A stretch of DNA of 64,000 nt from Mesorhizobium sp. B2-8-5 (GCF_006440675.2 NZ_CP083951.1:434001-498000); one strand, 5' to 3'; positions 41,048 through 50,552 are shown, numbered from the stretch's first letter. Numbers and translations: made by a program. The notes: generated from the sequence alone by a model not told the origin.

Positions 41048-41875
41048 TCAGCCGACGAAGGCGCGCTCGACGACGAAGCTTGCCGGGTGGCTGAGCGAGC
41101 CTTCCTGGAAACCGAGGCTCTCGGCGAGTTCCTTGACGTCCTTCAGCATATGCATCGAGCCGCAGATCATGATGCGGTCGGTCTCGGGATTGAGCTTGTC
41201 GATGCCGAGGTCGGAATAGAACTTGCCCGAGCCGATCAGCGCGGTGATGCGGCCCATGCGCGCCGACTCTTCCCGCGTCGTCGAATTGTAGAGCGTGACG
41301 CGGCCGCCGGTCAGCTCGCCGATCAGCGGGTCGCTTTCGAGCCCCGCGACCAGTTCCTGGCCGTAGATGAGCTCGGCATTGTCGCGGCAGGTATGGGTGA
41401 GGATGACCTCGTCGAACTTCTCATAGGTATCGGGGTCGCGCAGCAGGCTGGCAAAGGGCGCGATGCCGGTGCCGGTCGAGATCATGACGACGCGCTTGGC
41501 AGGCGTCAGCGCGTCGAGCACCAGCGTGCCGGTCGACTTCTGGCGCATGATGACGGTGTCGCCGACCTCAATCTTCTGCAGCTCGGAGGTCAGCGGACCG
41601 TCAGGCACCTTGATCGAGAAGAATTCAAGCTCGTCGTCCCAGGCGGGGCTTGCAACCGAATAGGCGCGGAAGATCGGCTTCTCGGCATTGGGCAGGCCGA
41701 TCATGACGAACTCGCCGGAGCGGAAGCGCAGCGACTGCGGCCGGGTGATGCGGAAGGAGAACAACCGGTCGGTATAATGCTTCACCGACACCACGGTCTC
41801 GGCATAGACATTGGCCGGGATCGGGAACTGCAGCGGCTTTGCGCAGGCGACGTTCAACGCGGATGTCGTGTTCAT
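41048..41875 (-). CDS. fpr: Ferredoxin/flavodoxin-NADP+ reductase
   Basis: A 275-residue FAD enzyme of the bacterial (subclass I) FPR type. It has the FAD-binding FRAYSVASPAWDDEL, the NADP-binding VVMISTGTGIAPFASLLRDP, ILTHTCRDNAELIYG, MICGSMHMLKDVKEL, and the C-terminal VVERAFVG tail typical of alphaproteobacterial FPRs. It moves electrons between NADPH and ferredoxin or flavodoxin. It is divergent from hyuAB across a 220-bp region. If the HNR-like protein at 49011 needs reduced ferredoxin, this gene is a plausible source, though FPR is also a general housekeeping and oxidative-stress enzyme. Confidence 0.93.
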   Translation of the reverse strand: MNTTSALNVACAKPLQFPIPANVYAETVVSVKHYTDRLFSFRITRPQSLRFRSGEFVMIGLPNAEKPIFRAYSVASPAWDDELEFFSIKVPDGPLTSELQKIEVGDTVIMRQKSTGTLVLDALTPAKRVVMISTGTGIAPFASLLRDPDTYEKFDEVILTHTCRDNAELIYGQELVAGLESDPLIGELTGGRVTLYNSTTREESARMGRITALIGSGKFYSDLGIDKLNPETDRIMICGSMHMLKDVKELAESLGFQEGSLSHPASFVVERAFVG

Positions 41876-42000
41876 TCCAACCCAACTTTCCGGCCCAGAC
41901 GGAACCTTCTGGGCCAAGCCTTCTCGTGCGCGCCCGAACGGTCAGGTTCCGGCGTGCTCCCTGCACACTGTCAAGCGGCAAGCTCTTGTGTCGATAATTT

Positions 42001-42017
42001 ATTAGTATACAAATGAT
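42001..42017. promoter_or_regulatory. Operator-like palindrome upstream of hyuA
   Basis: ATTAGTATACAAATGAT is a near-palindrome around GTATAC, 79 bp before the hyuA ATG. It matches the site at 54293 in 15 of 17 positions, with a following TCAGG also shared. The surrounding DNA (41990-42020) is AT-rich and promoter-like. Confidence 0.6.
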
Positions 42018-42095
42018 CTTCAGGTCAAGATGGTGGCGTAAAACGCCTTTCCAAACCGAGGCATATCCGTAGTCCTGGCATTTCGGGTTTCGGCA

Positions 42096-44168
42096 ATGAA
42101 TGAGAAATTTTCGGCGTCGGCCGGAAGCGTGGTAGCAGGCATCGATGTCGGAGGAACCTTCACCGACCTTCTGTTGATCGACGGCAAGGCAGGCGGCAAG
42201 GTCCATATCGCCAAGACCCCGACCACGGTGGAAAATCAGGCCTTCGGCGTGGTCGCAGCCCTTGGCGCCACCGGCTTTCCGATCGACGGCATCGACCTCA
42301 TCGTGCACGGCACGACGACGACCACCAACGCCGTGCTGGAGCGCCGCCTGGCGCGGACCGGCATGATCACCACGCGCGGCTTTCGCGACGTGATCGAGCT
42401 TGGGCGCCGCACAAGGCCGCAGGCCTATGGCATGACGGGCACTTTTGTCCCGGTCATTCCCCGCGACCTGCGGCTCGAAGTGTCGGAACGGGTCGAGGCG
42501 TCGGGCGCCGTGCGTGTGCCGCTCGACGAGGCTGAGATGCGCGATGCGGTGAAGACGCTGCTCGACGCCGGCTGCGAATCGCTGGTCATCCATTTCCTGC
42601 ACTCCTACGCCAACCCGTCGCATGAGCGGCGCGCCGCCGAGATCGCGGCGGAGCTCTGGCCGAACGGCCACATCACCACCGGCCATGCTCTGCTTTCGGA
42701 AGCGCGCGAGTTCGAACGCGGCGTCACCGCGGCGGTCAACGCGTCGGTTCAGCCAATCCTCGAACGCTATGTCGAACGGCTGCGCAAGGAGCTGGCGGCA
42801 AAGGGCTACGCCCGCGACTTCCTGATCATGAACGGCAATGGCGGCATGATCTCGGCCCGCTTCGTCACGCAGGAATCGGCAAAGACCGTGATGTCCGGCC
42901 CGGCGTCGGGCGTGATCGCCGCTGCCTATACCGGAAAACGCGCCGGCTTCGGCAACCTCGTCACCTACGATATGGGCGGCACCTCGACCGATGTGGCGCT
43001 GATCCGCAACGCCGAGCCCGCCGTCTCGAACGAAATCGAGATCGAATATGCGATGCCGATCCACGTGCCGATGGTGGCGGTGCACACCGTCGGGGCCGGC
43101 GGCGGCTCGATCGCGCGCGTCGATGCGGCCGGGCTGATCCAAATCGGCCCGGAAAGCGCGGGCGCAAACCCCGGCCCGATCTGCTACGGGCGCGGCGGCA
43201 TCGAGCCGACCATCACAGACGCCAATCTGGTGCTCGGCCGCCTGGCGCCGAAGAAATTGCTCGCAGTCGACAATCCCGTCACCGTCGAGCGCGTCACCGG
43301 TATTTTCGAAGACAGGATCGGCAAGCGCACAGGCCTCTCCGGCGTCGAGGCGGCGGGGGCCGTCTTGAGGCTCGGCAACATGAAGATGGCGGGCGCCATC
43401 CGCATGGTCTCGGTCTCGCGCGGCCATGACCCGCGCGATTTCGCGCTGTTCGCCTTCGGCGGCGCTGGGCCGCTGCACGCGACGGCGCTCGCCCGCGAGC
43501 TCGGCCTGCCGAGAGTGCTCGTGCCGGCGCGCCCGGGCATCACCAACGCGCTCGGCTGCGTCGTGGCCGACCTGCGCCACGACTTCGTCAACACAATCAA
43601 CATGCCGGTGGCGCTGCTCGACGAAGCAAAGCTTCGCGAGGTGTTGGAACGGCACCGTAACGAAGGCGAGGCGCTGATCGCCAAGGAAGCGGTAAAGCCG
43701 CACGCGATCCGCGTCACCCATTCCGCCGACATGCAGTTCGTCGGCCAGACGCACATCATCAACGTGCCGCTGCCCTCCTCGTCGGTTTCACGAAAAACGC
43801 TGCAGCTTCTGTTCGAAAAGGCCTATTTCTCCCGTTTCAAGGTCGAGCTGCCGGAGATCCGCGCCAACCTCGTCAACCTCAACACCTCGGTCACCGGCGT
43901 GCGGCCGCAGATCGACCTGTCGCGGTTGATCGACCCGGCAGGCCGCGCGGCAACGCTCGAGGAAGCGCGGCGCGAGGTCCGGCCGGTCTGGTACGGCGGG
44001 CGCTGGCACGACACGCCGGTCTATGCGCGCGAAAAGCTACCGCTCGACGCCGTGATCGAGGGGCCGGCGATTCTCGAACAGATGGACGCCACGACTGTGC
44101 TCGAACCCGGCGACCGGGCGCGCTCGGACGCGGACGGCAACATCATCATCGACATCGGCGAGGCCTGA
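42096..44168 (+). CDS. hyuA: Hydantoinase/oxoprolinase family protein, subunit A
   Basis: A 690-residue HyuA/oxoprolinase-A protein of the ASKHA fold: N-terminal ATP-binding AGIDVGGTFTDLLLIDG (D17, D24), LIVHGTTTTTNAVLERR, GNGGMIS, then TYDMGGTSTDVALIR and FGGAGPLHATALARELG. With HyuB it forms an ATP-dependent cyclic amidohydrolase (N-methylhydantoinase, 5-oxoprolinase) or, in related groups, a carboxylase; the substrate is not set by the sequence. hyuB follows after 2 bp. The upstream operator-like motif is shared with the molybdenum hydroxylase operon, suggesting one regulon. Confidence 0.92.
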   Translation: MNEKFSASAGSVVAGIDVGGTFTDLLLIDGKAGGKVHIAKTPTTVENQAFGVVAALGATGFPIDGIDLIVHGTTTTTNAVLERRLARTGMITTRGFRDVIELGRRTRPQAYGMTGTFVPVIPRDLRLEVSERVEASGAVRVPLDEAEMRDAVKTLLDAGCESLVIHFLHSYANPSHERRAAEIAAELWPNGHITTGHALLSEAREFERGVTAAVNASVQPILERYVERLRKELAAKGYARDFLIMNGNGGMISARFVTQESAKTVMSGPASGVIAAAYTGKRAGFGNLVTYDMGGTSTDVALIRNAEPAVSNEIEIEYAMPIHVPMVAVHTVGAGGGSIARVDAAGLIQIGPESAGANPGPICYGRGGIEPTITDANLVLGRLAPKKLLAVDNPVTVERVTGIFEDRIGKRTGLSGVEAAGAVLRLGNMKMAGAIRMVSVSRGHDPRDFALFAFGGAGPLHATALARELGLPRVLVPARPGITNALGCVVADLRHDFVNTINMPVALLDEAKLREVLERHRNEGEALIAKEAVKPHAIRVTHSADMQFVGQTHIINVPLPSSSVSRKTLQLLFEKAYFSRFKVELPEIRANLVNLNTSVTGVRPQIDLSRLIDPAGRAATLEEARREVRPVWYGGRWHDTPVYAREKLPLDAVIEGPAILEQMDATTVLEPGDRARSDADGNIIIDIGEA

Positions 44169-44170
44169 CA

Positions 44171-45898
44171 ATGCCAGCGTTTGGGGCAAAACTCGACACG
44201 ATCACGCTTTCGGTGCTGCAGGCCGCACTGCAGCAGGTCTGCGACGAGATGGACCTGACCTTTTCCCGCGCGGCCTTCTCGCCGGTCATCGCGGAAGCCA
44301 ACGACCGCTCGGACGGCATTTATTCGGCGGTCGACGGCTCGCTGATCGCGCAAGGCAGCCAGGGCCTGCCGGTGTTCGTCGGCGTGATGCAGTATTCCAC
44401 CAAGACCGTGATCGAGATGATCGCCGACGGCCGGTGCCTGGCGCCGGATCCGGGCGACATCTACATCGTCAACGATCCCTATCTCGGCGGCACGCATCTG
44501 ATGGACGTGCGCTTCGTCATGCCGGTCTATCGCGACGGCAAGATCTTCTGCTGGCTTTCCAACACCGGTCATTGGCCGGATATCGGCGGCTCGGTGCCGG
44601 GCGGTTTCTCGGCCTCGGCCACCGCGGTCGAACAGGAAGGCTTGCGGCTGCCGCCGGTGAAACTGTTCAAGAAGGGCGCGCTCGATCCCGAGATCTACGC
44701 CATCATCTGCTCGAACATCCGGGTCGCCGACCAACGCATCGGCGACATCCGCGCGCAGGCCGCCGCATTGCTGATCGGCCAGGACAGGCTCAATGAAATC
44801 CTGGATCGTTACGGTGACGAAACCGTCGTCGAGGCGATCGCGGAACTGCGCCGCCGCGCCGCCGAACAGATGCGCGCCTCGATCGCCGTCATCCCGGACG
44901 GCGTCTACCGCTCGCAGGCCTTCGTCGATTCCGACGGGGTGGTGAACGAGCCGCTGACCATCGATCTCGCCGTCGAGAAGCAGGGCGACACGCTGATCTT
45001 CGACTTTGCCGGCTCCTCAAAACCCTGCGCGGGGCCGATGAACAGCGTTCTGGCGACGACCTTGTCGTCCGTCTACCTCGCCATGCGCCATATCTTCCCG
45101 GAAGTGCCGATCAGCGCCGGCGCCTTCGAGCCGCTCATCGTCAAGCGACCGGAAGGCACGTTCCTCGACGCAAAATATCCGCGGCCCGTATCAGGCTGCG
45201 CGGCGGAAGTGTCGCAACGCATCGCCGAAGCGGTGTTCGCGGCCATGGTACAGGCGCTGCCGGAAAAGGTGACGGCGGCGCCCGCCGGCTCCAGCGGCAA
45301 TTTCGCGCTCGGCGGCAATGATCCGGCGCGCGGCCGCGACTATGTCATGTACCAGATCTCCGGCGGCGGCTATGGCGGCAATGCCGGCCATGACGGACTG
45401 AGCAATGGCTGCTCGACCATCGGCATCTCGAAGTCGCCGCCGGTCGAGATCATGGAGCAGGCTTTTCCGGTGCTCTACCGCCACTACGCGCTGCGTGAAG
45501 GCTCCGGCGGCGCGGGCAAGCATCGCGGCGGCTTCGGGCTCGCTTATGAAGTCGAGATCCTACGCGGTGAAGCCCGCGCGTCCTTCGTCATGGACCATGG
45601 CCGCTTCGGGCCGCAGGGCGCTCTCGGCGGCAAGGATGGCGCGCCAAACAGCGTGACTGTGTTCCGGAACGGCGAAGCGCATGTGCCACCGCATCTTTCC
45701 AAGGAGCAGGACATCGCGCTCAAGGCCGGCGACCGCGTGCGTGTGGGCACGCCGGGCGGCGGCGGCTATGGCGATCCGCGCGAGCGCGACCCGAAGCAGG
45801 TCGCCGAGGATGTCAGGCTTGGTTACTATACGGCCGAGCAGGCTAGGGAGATGTTCGACGCCCTTACTCCCTCCTCGCCAGCTGCCTTTCAAGTATAG
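44171..45898 (+). CDS. hyuB: Hydantoinase/oxoprolinase family protein, subunit B
   Basis: A 575-residue HyuB protein, partner of HyuA. Family blocks: LQQVCDEMDLTFSRAAFSPV, DIYIVNDPYLGGTHLMDVRF, ANTGHWPDIGGSVPGG (seen here as SNTGHWPDIGGSVPGGF), RPVSGCAAEVSQRI, GGGYGGNAGHDG and a C-terminal GGGGYGDPRERDP. Length is normal. It starts 2 bp after hyuA, so the pair is cotranscribed and probably coupled. A ring-opening step on a lactam or hydantoin-like intermediate is the most likely role. The stop is followed by AT-rich DNA and an unrelated membrane-protein gene. Confidence 0.92.
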   Translation: MPAFGAKLDTITLSVLQAALQQVCDEMDLTFSRAAFSPVIAEANDRSDGIYSAVDGSLIAQGSQGLPVFVGVMQYSTKTVIEMIADGRCLAPDPGDIYIVNDPYLGGTHLMDVRFVMPVYRDGKIFCWLSNTGHWPDIGGSVPGGFSASATAVEQEGLRLPPVKLFKKGALDPEIYAIICSNIRVADQRIGDIRAQAAALLIGQDRLNEILDRYGDETVVEAIAELRRRAAEQMRASIAVIPDGVYRSQAFVDSDGVVNEPLTIDLAVEKQGDTLIFDFAGSSKPCAGPMNSVLATTLSSVYLAMRHIFPEVPISAGAFEPLIVKRPEGTFLDAKYPRPVSGCAAEVSQRIAEAVFAAMVQALPEKVTAAPAGSSGNFALGGNDPARGRDYVMYQISGGGYGGNAGHDGLSNGCSTIGISKSPPVEIMEQAFPVLYRHYALREGSGGAGKHRGGFGLAYEVEILRGEARASFVMDHGRFGPQGALGGKDGAPNSVTVFRNGEAHVPPHLSKEQDIALKAGDRVRVGTPGGGGYGDPRERDPKQVAEDVRLGYYTAEQAREMFDALTPSSPAAFQV

Positions 45899-46021
45899 TG
45901 TACGCATATTACATATTGCTAATGTTATTTAGCTTTGACATTTCAAACACCAAGCAAACGGATAAGGATATATTAATCAGACAACTATAGATAGAACTCT
46001 GATAGCGTTTCGGGGGCGCAT

Positions 46022-47095
46022 ATGGGGCTATCCAGTGATTTACTTGCGGACGGACATTTGCGCGACCACGCCAGATTGCGGCATGGTCGGCTCGCGCGTT
46101 ACCCTGAATTAGGCAATGTTCCGCAAAAGCTGTTTGGGCTCTGCCTGGTCTATATTACGGTGGCGGCGCTGATCTGGCCGTCGGCATATTACACGATGGC
46201 ACAGATGTATTTGCCGCGGCTTTTCGTTCTTGGACCGCTCGGCTTTCTGGCCGTGGCAATCCCGGTGGCGATGGCCTTATCGCCGAAGGCTCCGCTCACA
46301 TTCATCGCAATGTCGATCCGTGCCAATGGGTTGCGGGCGGCGATTATCGTGATCATGTTCATCCTGACGCTCTCCGCGTTCACGACCTACAAGGTGAACA
46401 TACCCGACATAGTCCCCTTCTACTGTGACGAAGCCCTGGCCGATTTCGGCGAGCTGCTGCACGGCCAGGCGCCATGGCGCATCGTTCACGCATTCGATTC
46501 CGACCTTCTGGCGATGGTCGTGTCGGTGACCTATGCCAAGCTCTGGTTTCTCGAATGGTTCGGGTTGGTGTTTTTTGCAGCGCTGCTCGCCAACCAGCCG
46601 GTGCATCTGCGATATCTCACCGCGATGGCCCTTGTGCTTGTAGTGGTCGGAACGCTCATGGCGACGCTGTTTTCCTCCGTCGGCCCGGTCTTTTACGATG
46701 AGTTGGTGGGTGGCGATCGCTATGCGGAGCTTCTGGAAGTGTTGAAGCAGCGGCCCGGCAACGAGCACGTGCTGTCTTATTCCAGCTACCTTCTTGCCAC
46801 GTACAGGACCGACATGCTGGCGCTTGGTTCCGGGATTTCCGCCATGCCCAGCATGCATGTGGCGATCGCCACGCTGAACGCGTTCTACCTTGGGCGGCTC
46901 AATCGCTGGCTCGGCATTGTGGGCTGGGCATTCGCGATCGTCATCCTGTTCGGTTCGGTGTATTCGGGCTGGCACTATGCTGTCGACGGCTACGTCTCGA
47001 TGCTGGTCGTGGCCTTGATCTGGCGGCGCACCGCAAGCATCAGCGACGGCAAGCCGGATCCTTCCCGCCTGATGCAGGTCGCGCAAACGCTTTAA
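46022..47095 (+). CDS. PAP2-superfamily membrane protein, Aur1/inositolphosphotransferase-like
   Basis: A 357-residue polytopic membrane protein with about seven hydrophobic segments. The C-terminal half carries the lipid phosphatase/phosphotransferase motifs SGISAMPSMHVAIATLN and SVYSGWHYAVDGY, with the catalytic His residues and Asp. The order and spacing recall the Aur1 (inositol phosphorylceramide synthase) type rather than small PAP2 phosphatases. It probably acts on a lipid head group at the inner membrane. It is preceded by 120 bp of AT-rich DNA, and its codon use is visibly less GC-biased than its neighbours, suggesting later acquisition. It is unrelated to hyuAB or the converging operon. 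Confidence 0.82.
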   Translation: MGLSSDLLADGHLRDHARLRHGRLARYPELGNVPQKLFGLCLVYITVAALIWPSAYYTMAQMYLPRLFVLGPLGFLAVAIPVAMALSPKAPLTFIAMSIRANGLRAAIIVIMFILTLSAFTTYKVNIPDIVPFYCDEALADFGELLHGQAPWRIVHAFDSDLLAMVVSVTYAKLWFLEWFGLVFFAALLANQPVHLRYLTAMALVLVVVGTLMATLFSSVGPVFYDELVGGDRYAELLEVLKQRPGNEHVLSYSSYLLATYRTDMLALGSGISAMPSMHVAIATLNAFYLGRLNRWLGIVGWAFAIVILFGSVYSGWHYAVDGYVSMLVVALIWRRTASISDGKPDPSRLMQVAQTL

Positions 47096-47553
47096 GCCAG
47101 CTTCGCCAGCAGCCGCAGAAAGGTTGCGGTCTCCTTGGCCGTCAGCGGCGCCAGCGTTTCCTCTGTAATCGTGCGGGCAAGCGGGATCAGACGCTCGATC
47201 GCCTCGCGGCCTTGCGGCGTCAGATTGACCAGCAGCCGCCTTTTGTCGACCTCGTGCTTGGAAACCTCGACCAGTCCCCGTGCCTTCAGCCGGTCGATGA
47301 CGCCTTTCACGGTGGCGGCGTCCATGGCGATCAGCGTTCCCAACTGGTTCTGCGAGGTTTCGCCGATATCGTAGAGCTTGGCGAGCGCCGCGAACTGCGG
47401 CGGCGTCAGGTCGCCGATATGCGAGGCGAAGAGCGCGACGTGGCGCTGATGCGCCTTGCGCAGGATGAATCCGACCTGGTCCTGCAGATGGTAGTTGTTC
47501 TCGTCGCCGTCTTCGGCCTCGACCAGCCGCAGCAGATTGTCCTCGCCGCTCAT
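47092..47553 (-). CDS. MarR-family transcriptional regulator
   Basis: A 153-residue winged-helix regulator: dimerisation helix YHLQDQVGFILRKAHQRHVALF, then DLTPPQFAALAKLYDIGETSQNQLG, recognition helix MDAATVKGVIDRLKARGLVE, and wing HEVDKRRLLVNLTPQGREAI. The ATG overlaps the stop of the DUF1185 gene as ATGA, so it is the last coupled gene of the six-gene leftward operon. MarR proteins usually sense a pathway compound and bind palindromes. The motifs at 54293 and 42001 are candidate sites, which would tie this operon to hyuAB. The stop overlaps the end of the converging membrane-protein gene by 4 bp. Confidence 0.92.
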   Translation of the reverse strand: MSGEDNLLRLVEAEDGDENNYHLQDQVGFILRKAHQRHVALFASHIGDLTPPQFAALAKLYDIGETSQNQLGTLIAMDAATVKGVIDRLKARGLVEVSKHEVDKRRLLVNLTPQGREAIERLIPLARTITEETLAPLTAKETATFLRLLAKLA

Positions 47554-48134
47554 CTCAAACCGTCCCATGCCTTGATGTCCTGCGCCGCCAGGCCACCCAT
47601 GCGGTTGTGGACGCGCGGGCCGCAGGTCATGGCGAGGCAGAACAGGATCTCGTCGGGACGCGGGCCGTCGCTGATGCCGACTTCCATGGCATCGAAATGG
47701 CTGCGCACGTAGGCGGCGTTGATATGGCCGAGCGGCACGTCGAGCCGCGAGCCGAAGGCGCCGACCTTCTTGGCCGAAGGCACGATGGCCTTGGCGTCGC
47801 CCAATCGCTCGCGCATGGCGTAGCCGCCGGGCACGTGCCACAGCGCACCGTGCTCCAATTCGCCGGCGGAGCCGACGATGGCGCCCTTTCCGTAGCCGTC
47901 GATCTTCTTCACGTCGCCGCCGAGCGCCGCGATCAGCCTGTCGGAGAGCAGAAGCCCGAGCGGCTTCAGGTCTTCCATCGCGCCTTGCAGGTCCTCGACA
48001 TAGCGGCCGGCGAAGGGGTTCTTGACCACGGCGAGAGCCGCCGCGCGAAGGCGGGGCTCTTTCGCCACCGGGCCGCCATCGTGAAAAATCTCCTCGGTCA
48101 GAACCGCGACCTTGCGGATCGGAAAGTCAGGCAT
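47550..48134 (-). CDS. DUF1185 (amino acid synthesis) family protein
   Basis: A 194-residue protein of the DUF1185/AA_synth family, whose biochemical function is not established as far as I know. Visible family blocks: IRKVAVLTEEIFHDGG, VVKNPFAGRYVEDLQGAM, IDGYGKGAIVGSAGELEHGALWHVPGGYAMRE, the polar GHINAAYVRSHFDAMEVGI, and RPDEILFCLAMTCGPRVHNRMGG. The gene starts inside the 3' end of the UPF0280 gene (8-bp overlap) and ends in an ATGA overlap with marR. In this operon it may be a hydrolase or isomerase acting on a ring-reduction or ring-opening product; that is inference. Confidence 0.88.
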   Translation of the reverse strand: MPDFPIRKVAVLTEEIFHDGGPVAKEPRLRAAALAVVKNPFAGRYVEDLQGAMEDLKPLGLLLSDRLIAALGGDVKKIDGYGKGAIVGSAGELEHGALWHVPGGYAMRERLGDAKAIVPSAKKVGAFGSRLDVPLGHINAAYVRSHFDAMEVGISDGPRPDEILFCLAMTCGPRVHNRMGGLAAQDIKAWDGLR

Positions 48135-49011
48135 GGGCAGTTTCCTTCGCTTTATGTTTGTTGGGCGCGGCGAGCGCCACCGAACCACTGATGCGGGCCT
48201 CGCCCGCCAAAAACAGCGCCGATGCGGCGATCAGGCCGCGCCGGCGAAAATCTTCGGCGACGGCAAGGCCTTTGTCCAGCGCGCGCGCAACCTCGGTGGG
48301 CGCGAGCGCGCCGACGCTTTGCGTCACCAGCATCTCGCCGAGATCGCTGTCCGGCGCCAGGTCGCGCGCCGCGGCGCGGACGATGGCTGGGTGACCGGGA
48401 AGATCGACGGCGTTGGCAATCAACGTCGCCGCCGCGTCGGCCTCGGCGCCGGTCGGGGCGAGAACGGTAACGGCGTCGGCGATCCCAAATGAAAACGACC
48501 GGCCGCGCCAGCCGCTGGTGGCAACGCCGCGCACGCCGTCCTCGGTGCGAATGGTGACGCGATCGGCCATGCCACTCCCGGTGCCGGCGATGGCCACCGT
48601 CATCGACTGGCTTCTGCCGAGATGGAGGGCGCAATCGCCGCCATTGTTGACGTAAGCGCGGTCGAGCCGGCGGCCGGCGAGCATTGAGCCAAGAATTTCG
48701 TCGGCTACCGAACCGGCAACGGCGGCCATCGGGGTGATGAAGCATTCCGCCAATGACGTGACGGCTGCTTCCATGCGGCGCGCCGTAGGGCCGGCAAAAC
48801 TGCGGGGCGCCAGGAAGAATGCAGGAAGCCGCAATTCGGGCAGCTCTTCGACCACCTCGATCAGGATCGTCTGAAAGCGGGCGACTGCCTGTTCGTAGGC
48901 GGCGCGGCGTTCATCCGCTTCGCCAAAGGCCTCGACGATCAGGTCGATCGGCCCATGGTTGAGATGGAGCCGACGGCCGTCGGCAAGCCAATGCGCCTGT
49001 GGGCCGTTCAT
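48127..49011 (-). CDS. UPF0280 family protein (ApbE-like fold)
   Basis: A 294-residue UPF0280 protein. Blocks: HWLADGRRLHLNHGPIDLIV, FLAPRSFAGPTARRM, SLAECFITPMAAVAGSVADEI, DRAYVNNGGDCALHL and VRGVATSGWRGRSFSFGIADAVTVLA. The NNGGD and GVATSGW motifs match the ApbE flavin-transferase superfamily, to which UPF0280 is structurally related. ApbE enzymes attach FMN covalently to target proteins, so flavinylation or flavin handling for the neighbouring reductase is an attractive but untested idea. The start overlaps the HNR-like stop (TGATG); the 3' end overlaps DUF1185 by 8 bp. Confidence 0.9.
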   Translation of the reverse strand: MNGPQAHWLADGRRLHLNHGPIDLIVEAFGEADERRAAYEQAVARFQTILIEVVEELPELRLPAFFLAPRSFAGPTARRMEAAVTSLAECFITPMAAVAGSVADEILGSMLAGRRLDRAYVNNGGDCALHLGRSQSMTVAIAGTGSGMADRVTIRTEDGVRGVATSGWRGRSFSFGIADAVTVLAPTGAEADAAATLIANAVDLPGHPAIVRAAARDLAPDSDLGEMLVTQSVGALAPTEVARALDKGLAVAEDFRRRGLIAASALFLAGEARISGSVALAAPNKHKAKETAHA

Positions 49012-50552
49012 CAGCCGGCGCCATTCGCCGCTGAACGCCGCAGTTGCGCCAGCGGCGGCCATGGATTGCCGGCCGGCGCGCCGGTGTTGCTGCGCGAGTT
49101 GAGGTATTCGCCGCCCTTGGCGAGGATGTCCTCGACGCTGCGGATCTCGTTTTCGTAGCCGCCGAGCCTGACATAGTCGTCGCGGCGCATGGTGAACTCG
49201 ATCGGCGCCACCAGCGCCGGCGTCGGCACATAGCCGAAGGTGCCTTCCGGCACGCGGGTGACGTCGACCATCAGCGTGATGCCGCCGCCCGGCCAGACAT
49301 AGACGGGCGCGCCCCCGACGGTCACATAGGTCTTCAGGCCCTGCACCGAGCGGGTCAGGTTGACCGGGTTCTCGGTGACGCCGGCGCGTAGCGAGCCGCC
49401 GGCGCCGCCGATGAAGAGAACCGTGCACAAAGCCGGTTCGCAATTGTCCTCGATCAGGCCGACCGATTTCTGAAGCCGGTCCGGGAACGGCTTTTCGACC
49501 GGCTTCAGTTCGTCGTCGAGCTCGTAATAGGCGAATTGCTCGCCGGTGGTCGACACCATCAGCAGCGACAGGCCCGGACGCGCGCCTTTCTTGGCATTCC
49601 AGTCGCCAAGGATCGACAGCGGGTCTGAAATCGTGGTGCCGCCCCAGCCGAGCCCGGGCTCGGACACCTTGAAGTAGCGGCCGGGCGTCGAGCGGCGGCC
49701 GATGATCTTGATGCCGGTGTCCTCCCAGCCCAGCACCTTGCCGGCCTGATGCTCGGAGACGACGCCGGTGATGTGGTCGTCGACCACCACCACCTCGTCG
49801 ACCAGCCCGCGCCATTGCGTGGCGAACATGCCGATGGTGGCCGAGCCGCAGCCGACGCGCATGCGATGCTCGACCTTGCCGTCGATGACCGGCGGTTTGC
49901 CGGCTTCGACGATCACGGTCGCGCCGCCGTCAATGCTGAGCTCGACCGGTTTCCTGTTGCAGAGGTTGAGCAGCGCATCGCAAGTGGCGCGGCCTTCGGC
50001 CTTGGAGCCGCCGGTAAGGTGATGGACGCCGCCAAGCGACAGCATCTGCGAGCCGTATTCGCCGGTCGTGACATGGCCTATCGCCTCGCCTTCCGAGCGC
50101 ACGATCGCCGTCTCGTCGCCGATGTGGCGGTCGGTGTCGATCTTCACCTTGACGCCGCAATAGGAGAAGATGCCCTCGGTGACGACGGTGACGAGATCGA
50201 CGCCCTCGACCTCCTGGCTGACGATGAAGGGGGCCGGCTTGTAATCGGGATAGGTGGTGCCGGCGCCGATGGCAGTCACGAAGCGACGGCCGGTGTTGAC
50301 CAGCTCGCCGTTCCAGGCCCCGCCCTCGGCGACGAACGGCACGACCGCGCCGCCGGTTTCGGCCGCGTGGTCGAGAATGGTCAGCGGGTCCATGCGCACG
50401 ATGCGGCCGCCGACATTGCCGTAGCGGTCGCAGGCGCCGGTGCGGCCGTCGGCGATGTAGCACATGACCGGACAGGCATCGCAGCGGATCTTCTCCGCCA
50501 CCTGCTTCTCGCCGGGATCGTGGGTTTCGAAACGTTCGGCAAGCTCGCTCAT
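49011..50552 (-). CDS. 6-hydroxynicotinate reductase-like iron-sulfur protein
   Basis: A 513-residue homologue of 6-hydroxynicotinate reductase, the ferredoxin-dependent enzyme that reduces 6-hydroxynicotinate in Eubacterium (fermentative nicotinate degradation). The N-terminus has a Cys pattern C24-x2-C27-x3-C31-x9-C41 (CDACPVMC...CDRYGN) fit for an FeS cluster. Further blocks: [61 protein letters not shown] and a late [15 protein letters not shown]. Placed directly after a molybdenum hydroxylase, it probably reduces the hydroxylated heteroaromatic ring. ATGA overlap with the upstream gene, TGATG with UPF0280. The substrate is unknown. Confidence 0.85.
   Translation of the reverse strand: MSELAERFETHDPGEKQVAEKIRCDACPVMCYIADGRTGACDRYGNVGGRIVRMDPLTILDHAAETGGAVVPFVAEGGAWNGELVNTGRRFVTAIGAGTTYPDYKPAPFIVSQEVEGVDLVTVVTEGIFSYCGVKVKIDTDRHIGDETAIVRSEGEAIGHVTTGEYGSQMLSLGGVHHLTGGSKAEGRATCDALLNLCNRKPVELSIDGGATVIVEAGKPPVIDGKVEHRMRVGCGSATIGMFATQWRGLVDEVVVVDDHITGVVSEHQAGKVLGWEDTGIKIIGRRSTPGRYFKVSEPGLGWGGTTISDPLSILGDWNAKKGARPGLSLLMVSTTGEQFAYYELDDELKPVEKPFPDRLQKSVGLIEDNCEPALCTVLFIGGAGGSLRAGVTENPVNLTRSVQGLKTYVTVGGAPVYVWPGGGITLMVDVTRVPEGTFGYVPTPALVAPIEFTMRRDDYVRLGGYENEIRSVEDILAKGGEYLNSRSNTGAPAGNPWPPLAQLRRSAANGAG

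Noticed and set aside
41625..43754. 709-codon minus-strand open frame opposite hyuA
   Set aside because: No motifs or ribosome-binding site, and it covers both the fpr N-terminus and hyuA; typical GC-driven shadow.
49011..50552. Reading the 6-hydroxynicotinate reductase homologue as proof of nicotinate fermentation
   Set aside because: Only the reductase-like and Mo-hydroxylase steps are present; the later Eubacterium-type enzymes are not seen, so the substrate is left open.
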